DNA of 64,000 nucleotides from Lacticaseibacillus rhamnosus. GTDB taxonomy: Bacteria; Bacillota; Bacilli; Lactobacillales; Lactobacillaceae. Location: positions 620,001 through 684,000 of the forward strand of contig NZ_LR134331.1 in the NCBI RefSeq assembly GCF_900636965.1. The letters run 5' to 3'. Shown piece after piece: positions 1 through 8,281 of this stretch. The notes under the pieces were generated by a model. That model was not told the origin of the DNA. It ran no database searches and saw only the letters and a program-made list of their open reading frames with translations. Each line of letters opens with the position of its first letter. Positions within the stretch are counted from its first letter, which is position 1. A program made the position numbers and the translations under genes.

Positions 1-998
1 AACGTCCGACTCCAGATGAAGCGAACAAAGGATTTGGCCACGTAGATGAAAGCACCGATGCCAATGAGCAAGCCGAATAACCCTGCCTGCCCGCGTAATG
101 CCTCAATCACAACATTTGGCAGCGAAACGCCTAACAAAACGAAAACCAGCCCAGAAAGAACGGCAGCAATCATTTCCCACACATTGGCACTGATAATTTG
201 CATGCGGGCACTGGTCAACCGCAAGCGATCACGCTCAACGCCTTGGGCAATCCCTGCAGCCACAACTGCTAAAATACCGGAAAGTGCCAGTTCTTCAGCC
301 AGAAAATAAACCAGTAAAGGCGTCAGCAACTGAATTCCGACCATAATTAATGGCTCATCATCACCAATGCGGATTAGCCAGGCTCTGAGATTGACAATAA
401 AAATACCTGCCAGTGCGCCGAATAAAATACCGCCAAAGAAAACAAACAGGAAGTCGAGTAAAGCGTCAGTGGCCGAGAATTGTCCGGAAATATAGGCCGA
501 CAGAGCGAGATCAAACGCTACAATCCCCGCCGCATCGTTGAACAAACTTTCATTATTTAACAACTGCATTTGACTAGTGCTCAACGGATTGGCCTGCGCA
601 ACGGCACTGACAGCGGAAGCATCAGTTGGGGTCACAATGGCAATCAAAGCAAATGCCAGACTCAATGGGATGACCGGGAAAAGTGCATGGACGCCGAAGC
701 CTAAGATCACGACCGACACGATCACCAAGCCGACTGCAAGTGACACAATATTCGTCAGTGACCGGCCGATTTGTCCTCGTGAGGCATTTTGACCTTCATT
801 GAAAAGCAGCGGCGCGATGATAGCAAAGGAGAACGCCGATGGATCAATCGTAAAACTACGCAGGGATGGCATAATTGCCAACGCTGCACCAAGACCAATC
901 AAGAAGAATGGCAAAGGAATCTGTGGGACATGGCGAGCAAGCAAATTGCCAACGATAACCGTGGCCAACATGATGCCAAAAATAACGACTTGATTCAC
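1..998 (-). CDS. Na+/H+ antiporter, CPA1 family (3' end outside window)
   Basis: Cation/proton antiporter of the CPA1/NhaP family, an integral membrane protein exchanging Na+ (or K+) for H+. I translated 332 residues from a GTG start at 998, which has an AGGAAGTGAG ribosome site; the C-terminus runs off the left edge. Repeated hydrophobic segments are visible. The conserved stretch NNESLFNDAAGI, carrying the ND ion-binding pair of CPA1 exchangers, lies near residue 150 and is preceded by a TPTDASAV motif. It appears to be a single gene read leftwards. Substrate preference cannot be told from sequence. Confidence 0.88.
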   Translation of the reverse strand, partial: MNQVVIFGIMLATVIVGNLLARHVPQIPLPFFLIGLGAALAIMPSLRSFTIDPSAFSFAIIAPLLFNEGQNASRGQIGRSLTNIVSLAVGLVIVSVVILGFGVHALFPVIPLSLAFALIAIVTPTDASAVSAVAQANPLSTSQMQLLNNESLFNDAAGIVAFDLALSAYISGQFSATDALLDFLFVFFGGILFGALAGIFIVNLRAWLIRIGDDEPLIMVGIQLLTPLLVYFLAEELALSGILAVVAAGIAQGVERDRLRLTSARMQIISANVWEMIAAVLSGLVFVLLGVSLPNVVIEALRGQAGLFGLLIGIGAFIYVAKSFVRFIWSRT

Positions 999-1079
999 AG
1001 CGACTCACTTCCTAGCTTGACCGATTCGATCATTTTATTTTAGCACCAAACCGGGGAAAACACTGGTTGCAGGCTTGGA

Positions 1080-1118
1080 GAGCGTGAACCAGCCTGGTTT
1101 CTGGACAGGTGAACGCGT
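1080..1118 (-). repeat. Short remnant of the palindromic repeat family
   Basis: Keeps only the two termini of the family (GAGCGTGAACC at one end, GAACGCGTT at the other) around a CAGCCTGGTTTCTGGACAGG stub. The hairpin core is missing. Confidence 0.6.
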
Positions 1119-1212
1119 TTGTATCGCCTAGACGGTGCGCAAACGGACATACTGATTAAAAATCGGATTGGATTATTTTTCAGCCTGATGTGTCGATAGT
1201 AGCAGTGGGAGC

Positions 1213-1242
1213 AAAAAAAGTGTCGGGAATATTTCGACACTT
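1213..1242 (-). terminator. Rho-independent terminator of the ABC/LytTR operon
   Basis: An 8-bp stem (AAGTGTCG/CGACACTT) with a 9-10 nt loop is followed on the minus strand by seven T residues, just downstream of the DUF3021 gene. Confidence 0.85.
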
Positions 1243-1254
1243 AGTAGGATAAGA

Positions 1255-1662
1255 CTATTTTCCTTGACGTTTTTTTAACACGTGGTTCATCTTTCTAGCT
1301 GTGATCTGCCAGGAAAGATAAAGCGCCAGCCAGATGAGGACGTAAATGATCAAAAAGGCGATTAGAAAGTTAGGGAGTGCCGATCCGACGAGAAATTGCC
1401 AGCCCATGAGATAGTTGGTGCCGATGACAATGGCGAAGGTGCCGATAAAATGAAGGCTATAGGCTACAGGCAGGCTGAGGGATTCATTGTCAAAAATAAG
1501 GGCGAGCATCCCGATTAAAGCGCTCATCACAAACAAGCCAGCGATGGTGCGTGGCGTTGGTGGGGTCAGTTGGACCTGTAGCATGAGCGCACCTAGATAA
1601 ACAGTCGCACCGATCATCATACCGATAACGCTATCCGTGATAAGATCTTTGATGATTTTCAT
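1255..1662 (-). CDS. DUF3021 membrane protein, partner of LytTR regulator
   Basis: Small integral membrane protein (135 aa, about four hydrophobic helices) of the DUF3021 family, which typically sits directly downstream of a LytTR-domain regulator. I chose the ATG at 1662 because GAGGTG lies 5 nt upstream; an in-frame GTG at 1674 overlaps the regulator's stop. The C-terminus is basic. By analogy with other LytTR/membrane-protein pairs (inference), it probably holds or inhibits the neighbouring DNA-binding protein at the membrane. It is the last gene of the operon and is followed by a terminator. Confidence 0.85.
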   Translation of the reverse strand: MKIIKDLITDSVIGMMIGATVYLGALMLQVQLTPPTPRTIAGLFVMSALIGMLALIFDNESLSLPVAYSLHFIGTFAIVIGTNYLMGWQFLVGSALPNFLIAFLIIYVLIWLALYLSWQITARKMNHVLKKRQGK

Positions 1663-1670
1663 CGGGCACC

Positions 1671-2123
1671 TCACAATCCTAACAAGCGTTTTAACGCAGG
1701 AAGATATTTACGACTGACCGTTAACTTCATGTTATTCGCCATGAAGGCTGTCATGTTCCCGGAAAAAGACGCTTCTAGTGACGTTAAATAATTAATATTC
1801 AAAAGACTGCTTTTCGTTACTTGGATAAATGCTTGCGGGTCAAGTTTGGCCAAGACCGTTTTGAGTTGACCGCGACTTTGATAGACTTCTTGACGGGTAT
1901 GGACGGAAAGCTGATCGCCGTAGACTTCGATAGCCACAATCTCGTTGGTCGGCAAAACAATAACGCGTTCGCCAACGAGTAGGGGTAAGGTTGCGTGGCT
2001 GTCGGCGAGTTGCTGAATTTGTTGCAGTATCTGCAAAACAGCTGGTGACAATTGCGCAGCCTTGACGTAAACTTGCAGGTCGTCTGGCTGCATCGTTGCG
2101 TCTTGCTTAAACGAAACTTTCAT
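1671..2123 (-). CDS. LytTR-domain DNA-binding regulator
   Basis: Transcription factor of 150 aa. The C-terminal two-thirds is a LytTR DNA-binding domain, with the pattern around VLPTNEIVAIEVYGDQ through SRKYLPALKRLL. There is no receiver domain, so it is not a classical response regulator. The start at 2123 follows a strong GGGAGGGGTG site; a longer reading to 2171 lacks one. It lies between an ABC exporter and a DUF3021 gene, an arrangement in which the pair usually controls the exporter. A direct-repeat operator candidate sits upstream of the exporter at 4052-4082. Confidence 0.88.
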   Translation of the reverse strand: MKVSFKQDATMQPDDLQVYVKAAQLSPAVLQILQQIQQLADSHATLPLLVGERVIVLPTNEIVAIEVYGDQLSVHTRQEVYQSRGQLKTVLAKLDPQAFIQVTKSSLLNINYLTSLEASFSGNMTAFMANNMKLTVSRKYLPALKRLLGL

Positions 2124-2220
2124 TGACACCCCTCCCGTAAAAAGTGCATGCATGATAGTGAAACGAATCATGGCGGTGTTGCGATAATATTGGAAAAAGC
2201 AACCATGATAATCAAATTAA

Positions 2221-3087
2221 TTATACGCGGACAAGCGCTGTTTTTCGACTGACTTTGGCTATCAGAATGATGACCAGTCCGACAAGCAGCGTGAAGCTAG
2301 TTAGAATCAGGTAAGTTTGGCTTGATGAAAGCAGGCCATGCAGATCAATTCGGATGCCGAGCATTTTTTCAAAGGTCTGACGCGCCGTTGTCTGGTGAAC
2401 GGAAAAAGTGGACTCTAGGGGTTGCTGTAGGAGTAACTGCCGGTATATTGCGGCATTGTAGGGAAAAGGCGTCAATTTCATCAAATTTTGCGCGGCAGTT
2501 GGAACAGAACCAATGGGAAGATAGACGCCAGCAAAGAAACCAGCTGCGGTTCCAATGATCGTCGAAATGCCGCTCATTGTGGTGACCCGGGACACGAAAC
2601 TAAGAATCAAAAGGTTGAAAGCCGTCCAGACTAAGCTGCTAAACACGGCAAGGACGATAATCTGGCCGGTCAATTGCCAGAAAATGGCGATGTGGTCTAA
2701 CCATAAAAAAGCACCAGACATAGTAAAGAACATAAGTAACTGCATGATGGTGCCAATGATCACGGCGCTAATCAGATAGCCCAACTCGATACGTAAATAC
2801 GAAGCTTGAGTTAATAAATAATCGCTAAGTCGGCCAGTTTCGCGATCAACAATCATCCGCGCGAGACCATTTTGTGTGGTCGTGACAGCGGTGATGGTTA
2901 AGGTGCCGCCAATTAACCACGGATCCAGCAATTTTTCGGGATGTGTCAGTGGCCAAAGCGTGCTCATACTTTTCTTGAGAAAGACTAAATACAGTAAAAA
3001 GGCAATTAAAGCGCCCAGTACCGAGAAGAAGACCCCGGCGCGGTTGCGAAAGAATAGTAACAAATTGCGTTTGACAAATGCCCACAT
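2221..3087 (-). CDS. ABC-2 type transporter permease
   Basis: Membrane subunit (288 aa) of an ABC exporter with about six hydrophobic segments and an ABC-2 type layout: a long N-terminal extracytoplasmic region after the first helix, then five clustered helices. The ATG at 3087 has GGAGA upstream, inside the end of the ATPase gene; the stop of the ATPase and this start are 1 nt apart, implying translational coupling. It works with the ATPase encoded just before it. The substrate is unknown; drug, bacteriocin or peptide export is typical of LytTR-linked ABC-2 systems. Confidence 0.87.
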   Translation of the reverse strand: MWAFVKRNLLLFFRNRAGVFFSVLGALIAFLLYLVFLKKSMSTLWPLTHPEKLLDPWLIGGTLTITAVTTTQNGLARMIVDRETGRLSDYLLTQASYLRIELGYLISAVIIGTIMQLLMFFTMSGAFLWLDHIAIFWQLTGQIIVLAVFSSLVWTAFNLLILSFVSRVTTMSGISTIIGTAAGFFAGVYLPIGSVPTAAQNLMKLTPFPYNAAIYRQLLLQQPLESTFSVHQTTARQTFEKMLGIRIDLHGLLSSSQTYLILTSFTLLVGLVIILIAKVSRKTALVRV

Positions 3088-3088
3088 G

Positions 3089-3982
3089 TTAACGAATCTC
3101 CTTTCCGGTTAAAGCAACAAAAATGGTATTCATATCAGCCGTACGAAACTCAAAGTCAATGAGCTGCGGTTGTATAGTTGTCAGTAATGTGATGGCTGCT
3201 TGGGGATGGCTAACCTGCACCCGCACTGTGTCACCATCGATCTGGGCGGGGAGATTCGCTTGGGTTGCGGCTATTTGTACTTGTTGAGGTGCATGCGTGC
3301 GAACAATAAGCTGATGTCCGGCATACTGTTGCTTTAGTTGGCCAACAGTGTTCGCGGCGATAATCGTGCCCTGATCAATGACATAGACAAAATCTGCTTG
3401 TTCGGTTTCTTCTAAGTAATGTGTCGTCAAAATTACGGTTAACTGTGATTGCGCACGTAAGGAAGCGATGGCGGTCCAAATGGTTTGGCGGGTTTGAATG
3501 TCGAGGCCCGTTGTTGGTTCATCTAAAAAAAGGAGATGAGGATGATTGAGCAAGGCGCGCGCAATATCAACACGCCGGCGCTGACCACCAGACAATGTGC
3601 CGTAAGCTTGGTTAAGAATTGGCGTCAAATCAAATTGGTCGACCAAGTGATCAAACCAGGCCGGATCAGTTTTGGTATACATTTGCGAACGGATTTCCAA
3701 GTTCTCTTTTACAGTCAGCTGCCGATCTAAGCGACTGTCTTGGAAGACAACACCGATTTGTTGCCGATAAGCCGCTTGATTCGGCGTGGCTGTGCCCATT
3801 GTGATCTTGCCGCTGCTGGGTTGAATTAATCCCGTCAGCATGCCGATGGTTGTCGACTTGCCTGCACCATTAGGCCCTAAAAAGGCAACCAGTTGGCCAG
3901 CTTGGATTTTTAGGCTGATATCATTGACAACGGTTTTGGTACCGTATGTTTTTGTCAGATTCGTTGTTTCGAGAAGGATCAT
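3089..3982 (-). CDS. ABC transporter ATP-binding protein
   Basis: ATPase of the exporter (297 aa). Walker A is GPNGAGKST near residue 38, the signature is LSGGQRRR, Walker B plus catalytic Glu is LLFLDEPTTGLD, and the switch His is in TTHYLEE. The C-terminal 80 residues form the usual extension of DrrA/CcmA-like ATPases. The ATG at 3982 is preferred because GGTGA lies 6 nt before it; longer in-frame readings lack a ribosome site. It is the first gene of a four-gene operon (ATPase, permease, LytTR, DUF3021). Confidence 0.93.
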   Translation of the reverse strand: MILLETTNLTKTYGTKTVVNDISLKIQAGQLVAFLGPNGAGKSTTIGMLTGLIQPSSGKITMGTATPNQAAYRQQIGVVFQDSRLDRQLTVKENLEIRSQMYTKTDPAWFDHLVDQFDLTPILNQAYGTLSGGQRRRVDIARALLNHPHLLFLDEPTTGLDIQTRQTIWTAIASLRAQSQLTVILTTHYLEETEQADFVYVIDQGTIIAANTVGQLKQQYAGHQLIVRTHAPQQVQIAATQANLPAQIDGDTVRVQVSHPQAAITLLTTIQPQLIDFEFRTADMNTIFVALTGKEIR

Positions 3983-4011
3983 ATCTATCACCATTTTTGT
4001 TTGATGATTCA

Positions 4012-4082
4012 AGCATAGCCAGTGCGAGCGAATCCGTCCCGCTGATGCCGATAAGTGGTCAAAATTGCAAGGTGAGTGGTCA
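4012..4082 (-). promoter_or_regulatory. Promoter with candidate LytTR operator (21-bp spaced direct repeats)
   Basis: On the minus strand, TGACCACTCA (4082-4073) and TGACCACTTA (4061-4052) are direct repeats with a 21-bp start-to-start distance. LytTR regulators usually bind about 9-bp direct repeats two helical turns apart. A -10-like TATGCT lies at 4017-4012 without a good -35, as expected for an activated promoter. The repeats fall about 47-77 bp upstream of the predicted start site. Confidence 0.6.
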
Positions 4083-4192
4083 GATGCCGACGGTGAATGA
4101 CAGCGGATATTTAACTTCGTGGACAAAAGGAAAGTGAGCGTAACTGCAATTCGTCATGACAAGAATTTGAAATAAGTTCAATTAATGGGCAC

Positions 4193-4233
4193 CAAAAAAA
4201 ACGATGCCAGTCCGAAAACACTAGCATCGTTTT
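4193..4233 (-). terminator. Rho-independent terminator after DUF915 gene
   Basis: A 10-bp stem AAAACGATGC/GCATCGTTTT with a 16-nt loop, followed by a T tract on the minus strand. Confidence 0.85.
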
Positions 4234-4290
4234 AAACATTGTCCAGTTGTTTGAAGTAAAAACAGCACAGCGGCTAACTCGAAATTCGCG

Positions 4291-5073
4291 TCAGGTGAAC
4301 AGAAATGCCAAAATTCTTGCATCAACGTAAGGATTCTGGTGCAGACTGCTGTGATAGGCACCAAGCGGCGTTCCGTGATAGATGTAAAGCGTACTTGGAA
4401 TATTTGCCGCGCGCAAGGCCTTTTCAAAGCGCTTGACGCCAGCGATGCTCACGGCCCAGTCGCCACTTGCACCAAAGATTTGACCGCCGATGACGAGGGT
4501 TTGGACTGATTTAGGGAATTGCTGTAATTGAGGTGTGGGGTCACGGTAAAACTCGCTTGCCAATGAAACATACTTCACTACATGCGGCTGAGCATCAGCG
4601 TGGTGGGTCGTGAGGTATCTGAAACTGAGGTTGCTGCCCATAGAATGACCGACAAGATTGACTTTGGTGACGTTGTGCTTGGCACGTAGCCAATGTAACA
4701 AGGCAGTCAGTTGTCGGGTTTCCTTTTCCGGGGCTTTGGCGTCTTCAAAAATTACATTAACTAACGGATTCTTGCCGGTATACCGGTTAGCGCCGGTTAT
4801 CGTGCGGTTGCCGGTGGCGCTGATGGTAATGGTCGTCACTTGATTGGAAGCGCGGTCCTGCTTGAAGCGGGTCACCATCGGGCCAAAAGTTAGGCCATTA
4901 CTGGCATAGCCGGGAACAAACACGGTCACAACAGATGTTTGTCGGTAAGTCTGGGCATGAATCCGACGACTGCCTAGCTGCCACCAAACCCAATAACTCC
5001 CTGCCAACAGTAGAAAGAGTATCAAAAGTAAGCGCCATCCCCAGCGGTGCTGACGTGATTGTTTGCGTGTCAT
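4291..5073 (-). CDS. Membrane-anchored alpha/beta hydrolase, DUF915 family
   Basis: Predicted cell-surface or secreted serine hydrolase (260 aa). The N-terminus is basic (MTRKQSRQHRWGW) followed by one hydrophobic segment (residues about 13-32), a signal anchor. The nucleophile elbow is GHSMGSN and a C-terminal His lies in AYHSSLH. DUF915 proteins are lipase/esterase-fold hydrolases of unknown substrate. The start is the ATG at 5073; an upstream TTG reading lies in the ribosome-site region. It has its own terminator downstream and appears monocistronic. Confidence 0.85.
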   Translation of the reverse strand: MTRKQSRQHRWGWRLLLILFLLLAGSYWVWWQLGSRRIHAQTYRQTSVVTVFVPGYASNGLTFGPMVTRFKQDRASNQVTTITISATGNRTITGANRYTGKNPLVNVIFEDAKAPEKETRQLTALLHWLRAKHNVTKVNLVGHSMGSNLSFRYLTTHHADAQPHVVKYVSLASEFYRDPTPQLQQFPKSVQTLVIGGQIFGASGDWAVSIAGVKRFEKALRAANIPSTLYIYHGTPLGAYHSSLHQNPYVDARILAFLFT

Positions 5074-5144
5074 GTTGCGACTTACCCCTTTTAACAACGG
5101 TATTTAGTCAACCACCGGTGATAGCAGGCACGGCCAGTACCGAT

Positions 5145-5786
5145 TTAGTCAGCCAATTTGGTAAATGTGCTGCGCAGGACCGGACGCTGATAACGCGCTT
5201 GAAGCTGCCGATGGTTATCTGCAAAAAGCTGCTGATAACGGTGTAATTGCTGCGTGCCAATGGTAACCGCCGTTTGATCGATAACATACCAAGTAACACC
5301 TTCTGTCAGCGGCGGCGTGGTTAAGGAGCCGAGATAGCGATATACCGTCCCTTGTTGCGGAATGAGCTGATCCAGACTAAGGGCAATGGATTGGGTTGAA
5401 TGGGCGGCAAAATGATCGAGTATTTGCTCAAGCACAACATTGTCAGGACCCAACGGCAAGAGAACCGCAACAACGCATAAGGCACCGATTGCTGACTGAT
5501 GGACGAAATGCAGTTCGGCAGCGTGTTGATTGGTGATTTGGTGTTCGGCAGGTACATGAATATGGGCCTGCATCAATTGCCACTGATCCTGATCAATTCG
5601 GGTGCGACCGGTTCCGGTAAGCCGGATCGTAACCTGGTCATCAATTTCTTGCGTCACCCGCCACGGCGTTTCAATTTTCAACGTTGACGGGTCAGCTGGA
5701 GTTGCCGGTAAAAGATTGATGGGCGATTGAAGTTGGCCAAAACCATTCGGCCATTTTTCCTGATGGTGATAATCTAAAAATGCCAT
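5145..5786 (-). CDS. cah: Alpha-class carbonic anhydrase
   Basis: Interconverts CO2 and bicarbonate using a zinc ion (213 aa). Family hallmarks in order: QSPINL near residue 20, zinc ligands His75 and His77 in AHIHVPAEH, the third ligand His93 in AELHFVH, the YRYLGSLTTPPLTEGVTWYV block, and an NHRQLQ motif near the C-terminus. No signal peptide is present, unlike many bacterial alpha-class enzymes, so it is probably cytoplasmic and supplies bicarbonate for carboxylations. The ATG at 5786 has AGAGGAA upstream. Confidence 0.93.
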   Translation of the reverse strand: MAFLDYHHQEKWPNGFGQLQSPINLLPATPADPSTLKIETPWRVTQEIDDQVTIRLTGTGRTRIDQDQWQLMQAHIHVPAEHQITNQHAAELHFVHQSAIGALCVVAVLLPLGPDNVVLEQILDHFAAHSTQSIALSLDQLIPQQGTVYRYLGSLTTPPLTEGVTWYVIDQTAVTIGTQQLHRYQQLFADNHRQLQARYQRPVLRSTFTKLAD

Positions 5787-5834
5787 GTTCTTTGATTCCT
5801 CTCATCACTAGGGGATAACGTTCTTGTTGATTTT

Positions 5835-5870
5835 AAAAGCCAGATTCAACCGCGGCTGAATCTGGCTTTT
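5835..5870 (-). terminator. Rho-independent terminator after ybjQ-like gene
   Basis: A 14-bp perfect stem (AAAAGCCAGATTCA and its complement) with a 7-8 nt loop, and T-rich on both exits. It lies downstream of the minus-strand gene at 5922-6248. Confidence 0.85.
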
Positions 5871-5876
5871 GTGTAA

Positions 5877-5910
5877 ACGCGAGCCGACTTTTGCACCGGG
5901 GAGCGCGTTG
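5877..5910 (-). repeat. Short remnant of the palindromic repeat family
   Basis: Retains the family ends (ACGCGAGCCG and CCGGGGAGCGCGTT) with the centre reduced to ACTTTTGCA. It lies between the ybjQ-like gene and its terminator. Confidence 0.6.
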
Positions 5911-5921
5911 TGGTGAGATGG

Positions 5922-6248
5922 CTAGTCGAGTAGTTTGACTGCCGTTCCGTATGCGACAACGCTTTGCATATCGCCGCCGATTGATCCGGAATCAAAGCGC
6001 ATCATCACCACAGCGTCGCCTCCTGCTTTGCGAGCTTCAGTACGCAGGCGATCAATTGCCTTTTCTCGCGATTCATGCAGCATATCGCTGTAGGCTTTGA
6101 TTTCACCTCCAACAAGGTTCTTCAAGCCAGCGCCGATGTTACTAATCACATTTTTGGACTGAGTGGTTAAACCAAAAACTTCACCAATGATTTCGTAATG
6201 TTTCCCGGGAATGTTCTCGGTGGTGGTAATCAAAATTTCCTGAGCCAT
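5922..6248 (-). CDS. YbjQ/UPF0145 family protein
   Basis: Soluble protein of 108 aa matching the YbjQ (UPF0145) family in length and in its conserved stretches ([32 protein letters not shown]). The family forms pentameric beta-rich assemblies; a heavy-metal-binding role has been suggested but not established. Two adjacent ATG codons follow AAGGAGG. I use the second (6248), which gives 6-nt spacing; the first at 6251 would add one Met. It is monocistronic with its own terminator. Confidence 0.88.
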   Translation of the reverse strand: MAQEILITTTENIPGKHYEIIGEVFGLTTQSKNVISNIGAGLKNLVGGEIKAYSDMLHESREKAIDRLRTEARKAGGDAVVMMRFDSGSIGGDMQSVVAYGTAVKLLD

Positions 6249-6479
6249 CATGGGCCTCCTTATGAGTTGCTTGATCGTTACTTATGTACAGCGGACCATG
6301 TATCACAGTCTCACCGTGTTTTAGCCTACCACCGGTGTTTGCCGACAACAAGCGAAACGACTTTAACAACGGGCGGCTGCGGTTGGTTATTGATCAAGCT
6401 GATTGGCGCGAACAAGCAGGCCCCATTAACCTGTCTGCTTGCTATTGGTCAGGCTGACTTGATGAAACAAGTTGGTGGT

Positions 6480-6989
6480 TTATTGACGTTGTTTTGTTTG
6501 CAGATAGGTACGATAGACGGCTAAAGCGGCATTATCCGGTGAATCAGGAAACATTTTTTCGGGCGCAAGCGATGCCGGTACCCATTCGGCTTCGGAAATT
6601 TCAGGTGAAGTGACTAAAGACTGCTTGGAAGTATGACTGATAAAGCCATGCATGAGACTGCTAGTTTTCTTGTACCAATATGTGCCAGCGTAGTCGAGTT
6701 GATCCAGATGGATGCCGAGTTCTTCTATAACTTCGCGCTTGGCACTCTCCTCAGCGCTTTCACCCGGCTGCATATAACCTGAGATGATAGAGGCATATTT
6801 CTCAGACAAATAAGGCATTTTCACCAATGCAATCTCATCAAATTCATTGACGACCAGCACGAGGACACAATCGGCAAATAATGGAAACCAAAAGCGTTGG
6901 CAAGTTTCACAGTAAGGCACATTCCCATCATCGCCTGCCAATTTTGGGATGAGCGCGTGGCCACAGATAGGACAGAATTTAAAAGTCAT
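6480..6989 (-). CDS. Nudix hydrolase with N-terminal zinc ribbon (NudC-like)
   Basis: Pyrophosphatase of the Nudix superfamily (169 aa). An N-terminal zinc ribbon is formed by CPIC and CETC (residues about 6-33). The Nudix box runs from G72 through E78 to the core REVIEELGI, matching GX5EX7REUXEEXGU. The zinc ribbon is typical of NADH pyrophosphatases, but the protein is shorter than E. coli NudC, so the substrate (NADH, ADP-ribose or another nucleoside diphosphate) is uncertain. The start ATG at 6989 follows AAGGAGCCCCTC. A -10-like TATAAT lies 79 nt upstream. Confidence 0.88.
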   Translation of the reverse strand: MTFKFCPICGHALIPKLAGDDGNVPYCETCQRFWFPLFADCVLVLVVNEFDEIALVKMPYLSEKYASIISGYMQPGESAEESAKREVIEELGIHLDQLDYAGTYWYKKTSSLMHGFISHTSKQSLVTSPEISEAEWVPASLAPEKMFPDSPDNAALAVYRTYLQTKQRQ

Positions 6990-7028
6990 GAGGGGCTCCT
7001 TGGGGTTGAGGAATCGCGGCCTGAAAAG

Positions 7029-7073
7029 AAGTCGCGACTTAGAAGTGGATAAGATAGAAATAACGACATTATA
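7029..7073 (-). promoter_or_regulatory. Putative promoter and palindrome upstream of the Nudix gene
   Basis: TATAAT on the minus strand at 7073-7068 without a convincing -35. A 12-bp perfect palindrome AAGTCGCGACTT at 7029-7040 lies in the predicted 5' UTR and could be an operator. Confidence 0.4.
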
Positions 7074-7160
7074 ACCCCTTGTGATGGTTGTTTCTAGTTA
7101 GTCCTGTACGGCTGTATCAACCAATAAAAATGGAATCACTTGCAATTCTCTCAATATATA

Positions 7161-7196
7161 AAAGCCCTGACCTTCTATCTTTTCAGTCAGAGCTTT
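7161..7196 (-). terminator. Rho-independent terminator after oxidoreductase
   Basis: Stem AAAGCTCTGAC/GTCAGGGCTTT with a loop of about 14 nt on the minus strand, followed by TATATA; downstream of the gene ending at 7225. Confidence 0.7.
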
Positions 7197-7224
7197 AGGA
7201 GCTGCACAATTGTTATAGCGCGAT

Positions 7225-8139
7225 TTATCTATCCACGCGAATGACAATTCTACCTTCATGCTGCGGATCATCAAGCAACTGGTGCCCTTTGACAAAACCT
7301 TCGCGGGTAAATGGCAACACATAGCCGACCTGAACGTTGAGCTTGTTTTGTGCCATCAAATCAATGAGCAGTTGCAAAGCTTTGCCTACCTCGGATCCGC
7401 CAAGTGGCCGGGTATGAATAAAACGAATGCCTCTGCTGAGTAAAGGTTCTGTGTGACTAACGGAAACGATCAGTCCGTTGTCTTTGGTCATAGCGACATC
7501 ATCATCGCCACCAAGCCCGTTCATAGCAGCGTTAATCACGACATCGGCAGTCTGGCGCAGTTGGGTGACGGGATTACCCTGATCGTAAGCGACAAAGTGT
7601 TCAACGCCAAGCCGCTCAACCGCGACTTCATGACGGCTGCTGGCAATGCCGATGACCGAGGCCCCGCGCGCAACGGCGAGTTGAATTGCTGCCGAGCCCA
7701 CCCCGCCAGAGGCACCTTTAACAATAACAGTATCACCAGCTTTAACATTGCCCAGTTCCACCATGCGGTAACCGGTGACACCAGGGGTAATGACCGCTAC
7801 GCCTTTTTCCGGAGTAATCGAAGCTGGTAACAAGACGCTCATGTCAGCTGCGGCAGTGACGATTTCTGCATAGGCACTGGTTGTTCGCGCCACCACGCGA
7901 TCGCCCACTTTAAACCGAGAAACATTGCTCCCGATCGAACTGACGGTACCGGCAACATCGTATCCCGGTACTGTCAAGCCACTGCCGCCTAGTTGCCGCG
8001 CCATGCGATCACGGTTATTGAGACCGATTGCGCTAGTCTTAATTTGAATTTCATGAGGTCCCGGTTGTGGTGTCGGCAAGTCAATCGCATCAATCACTTC
8101 CGGCCCGCCTGCATGACTAAATCCGTATCCGATCATCAT
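7225..8139 (-). CDS. NADP-dependent oxidoreductase, zinc-free MDR (quinone reductase-like) family
   Basis: Medium-chain dehydrogenase/reductase of 304 aa. The N-terminal GroES-like part carries PGYDVAGTV and VGDRVVA, followed by a Rossmann domain with VKGASGGVGSAAIQLA near residue 145. Catalytic-zinc ligands are absent, so it resembles quinone oxidoreductases (QorA-like) acting on quinones or enones with NADPH. Two adjacent ATG codons (8139, 8136) follow GGGGG; either could be used. It is monocistronic with its own terminator. The substrate is unknown. Confidence 0.88.
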   Translation of the reverse strand: MMIGYGFSHAGGPEVIDAIDLPTPQPGPHEIQIKTSAIGLNNRDRMARQLGGSGLTVPGYDVAGTVSSIGSNVSRFKVGDRVVARTTSAYAEIVTAAADMSVLLPASITPEKGVAVITPGVTGYRMVELGNVKAGDTVIVKGASGGVGSAAIQLAVARGASVIGIASSRHEVAVERLGVEHFVAYDQGNPVTQLRQTADVVINAAMNGLGGDDDVAMTKDNGLIVSVSHTEPLLSRGIRFIHTRPLGGSEVGKALQLLIDLMAQNKLNVQVGYVLPFTREGFVKGHQLLDDPQHEGRIVIRVDR

Positions 8140-8281
8140 GATTCCCCCATCATGCCATGTTAAACTAGCGGCATTGTAACCATGATGCGAGGAAAAAACA
8201 ATTAAAGTGACTTGGTGTGCTAAATATCACCCGTTACCTTCAAATCAAATCGCCATCAGTGGCTGATACGTTATTCAGCGG

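Noticed and set aside
1040-1240. A 66-codon minus-strand frame before the DUF3021 terminator
   Set aside because: It crosses the terminator hairpin and a repeat remnant, with no ribosome site or recognisable composition.
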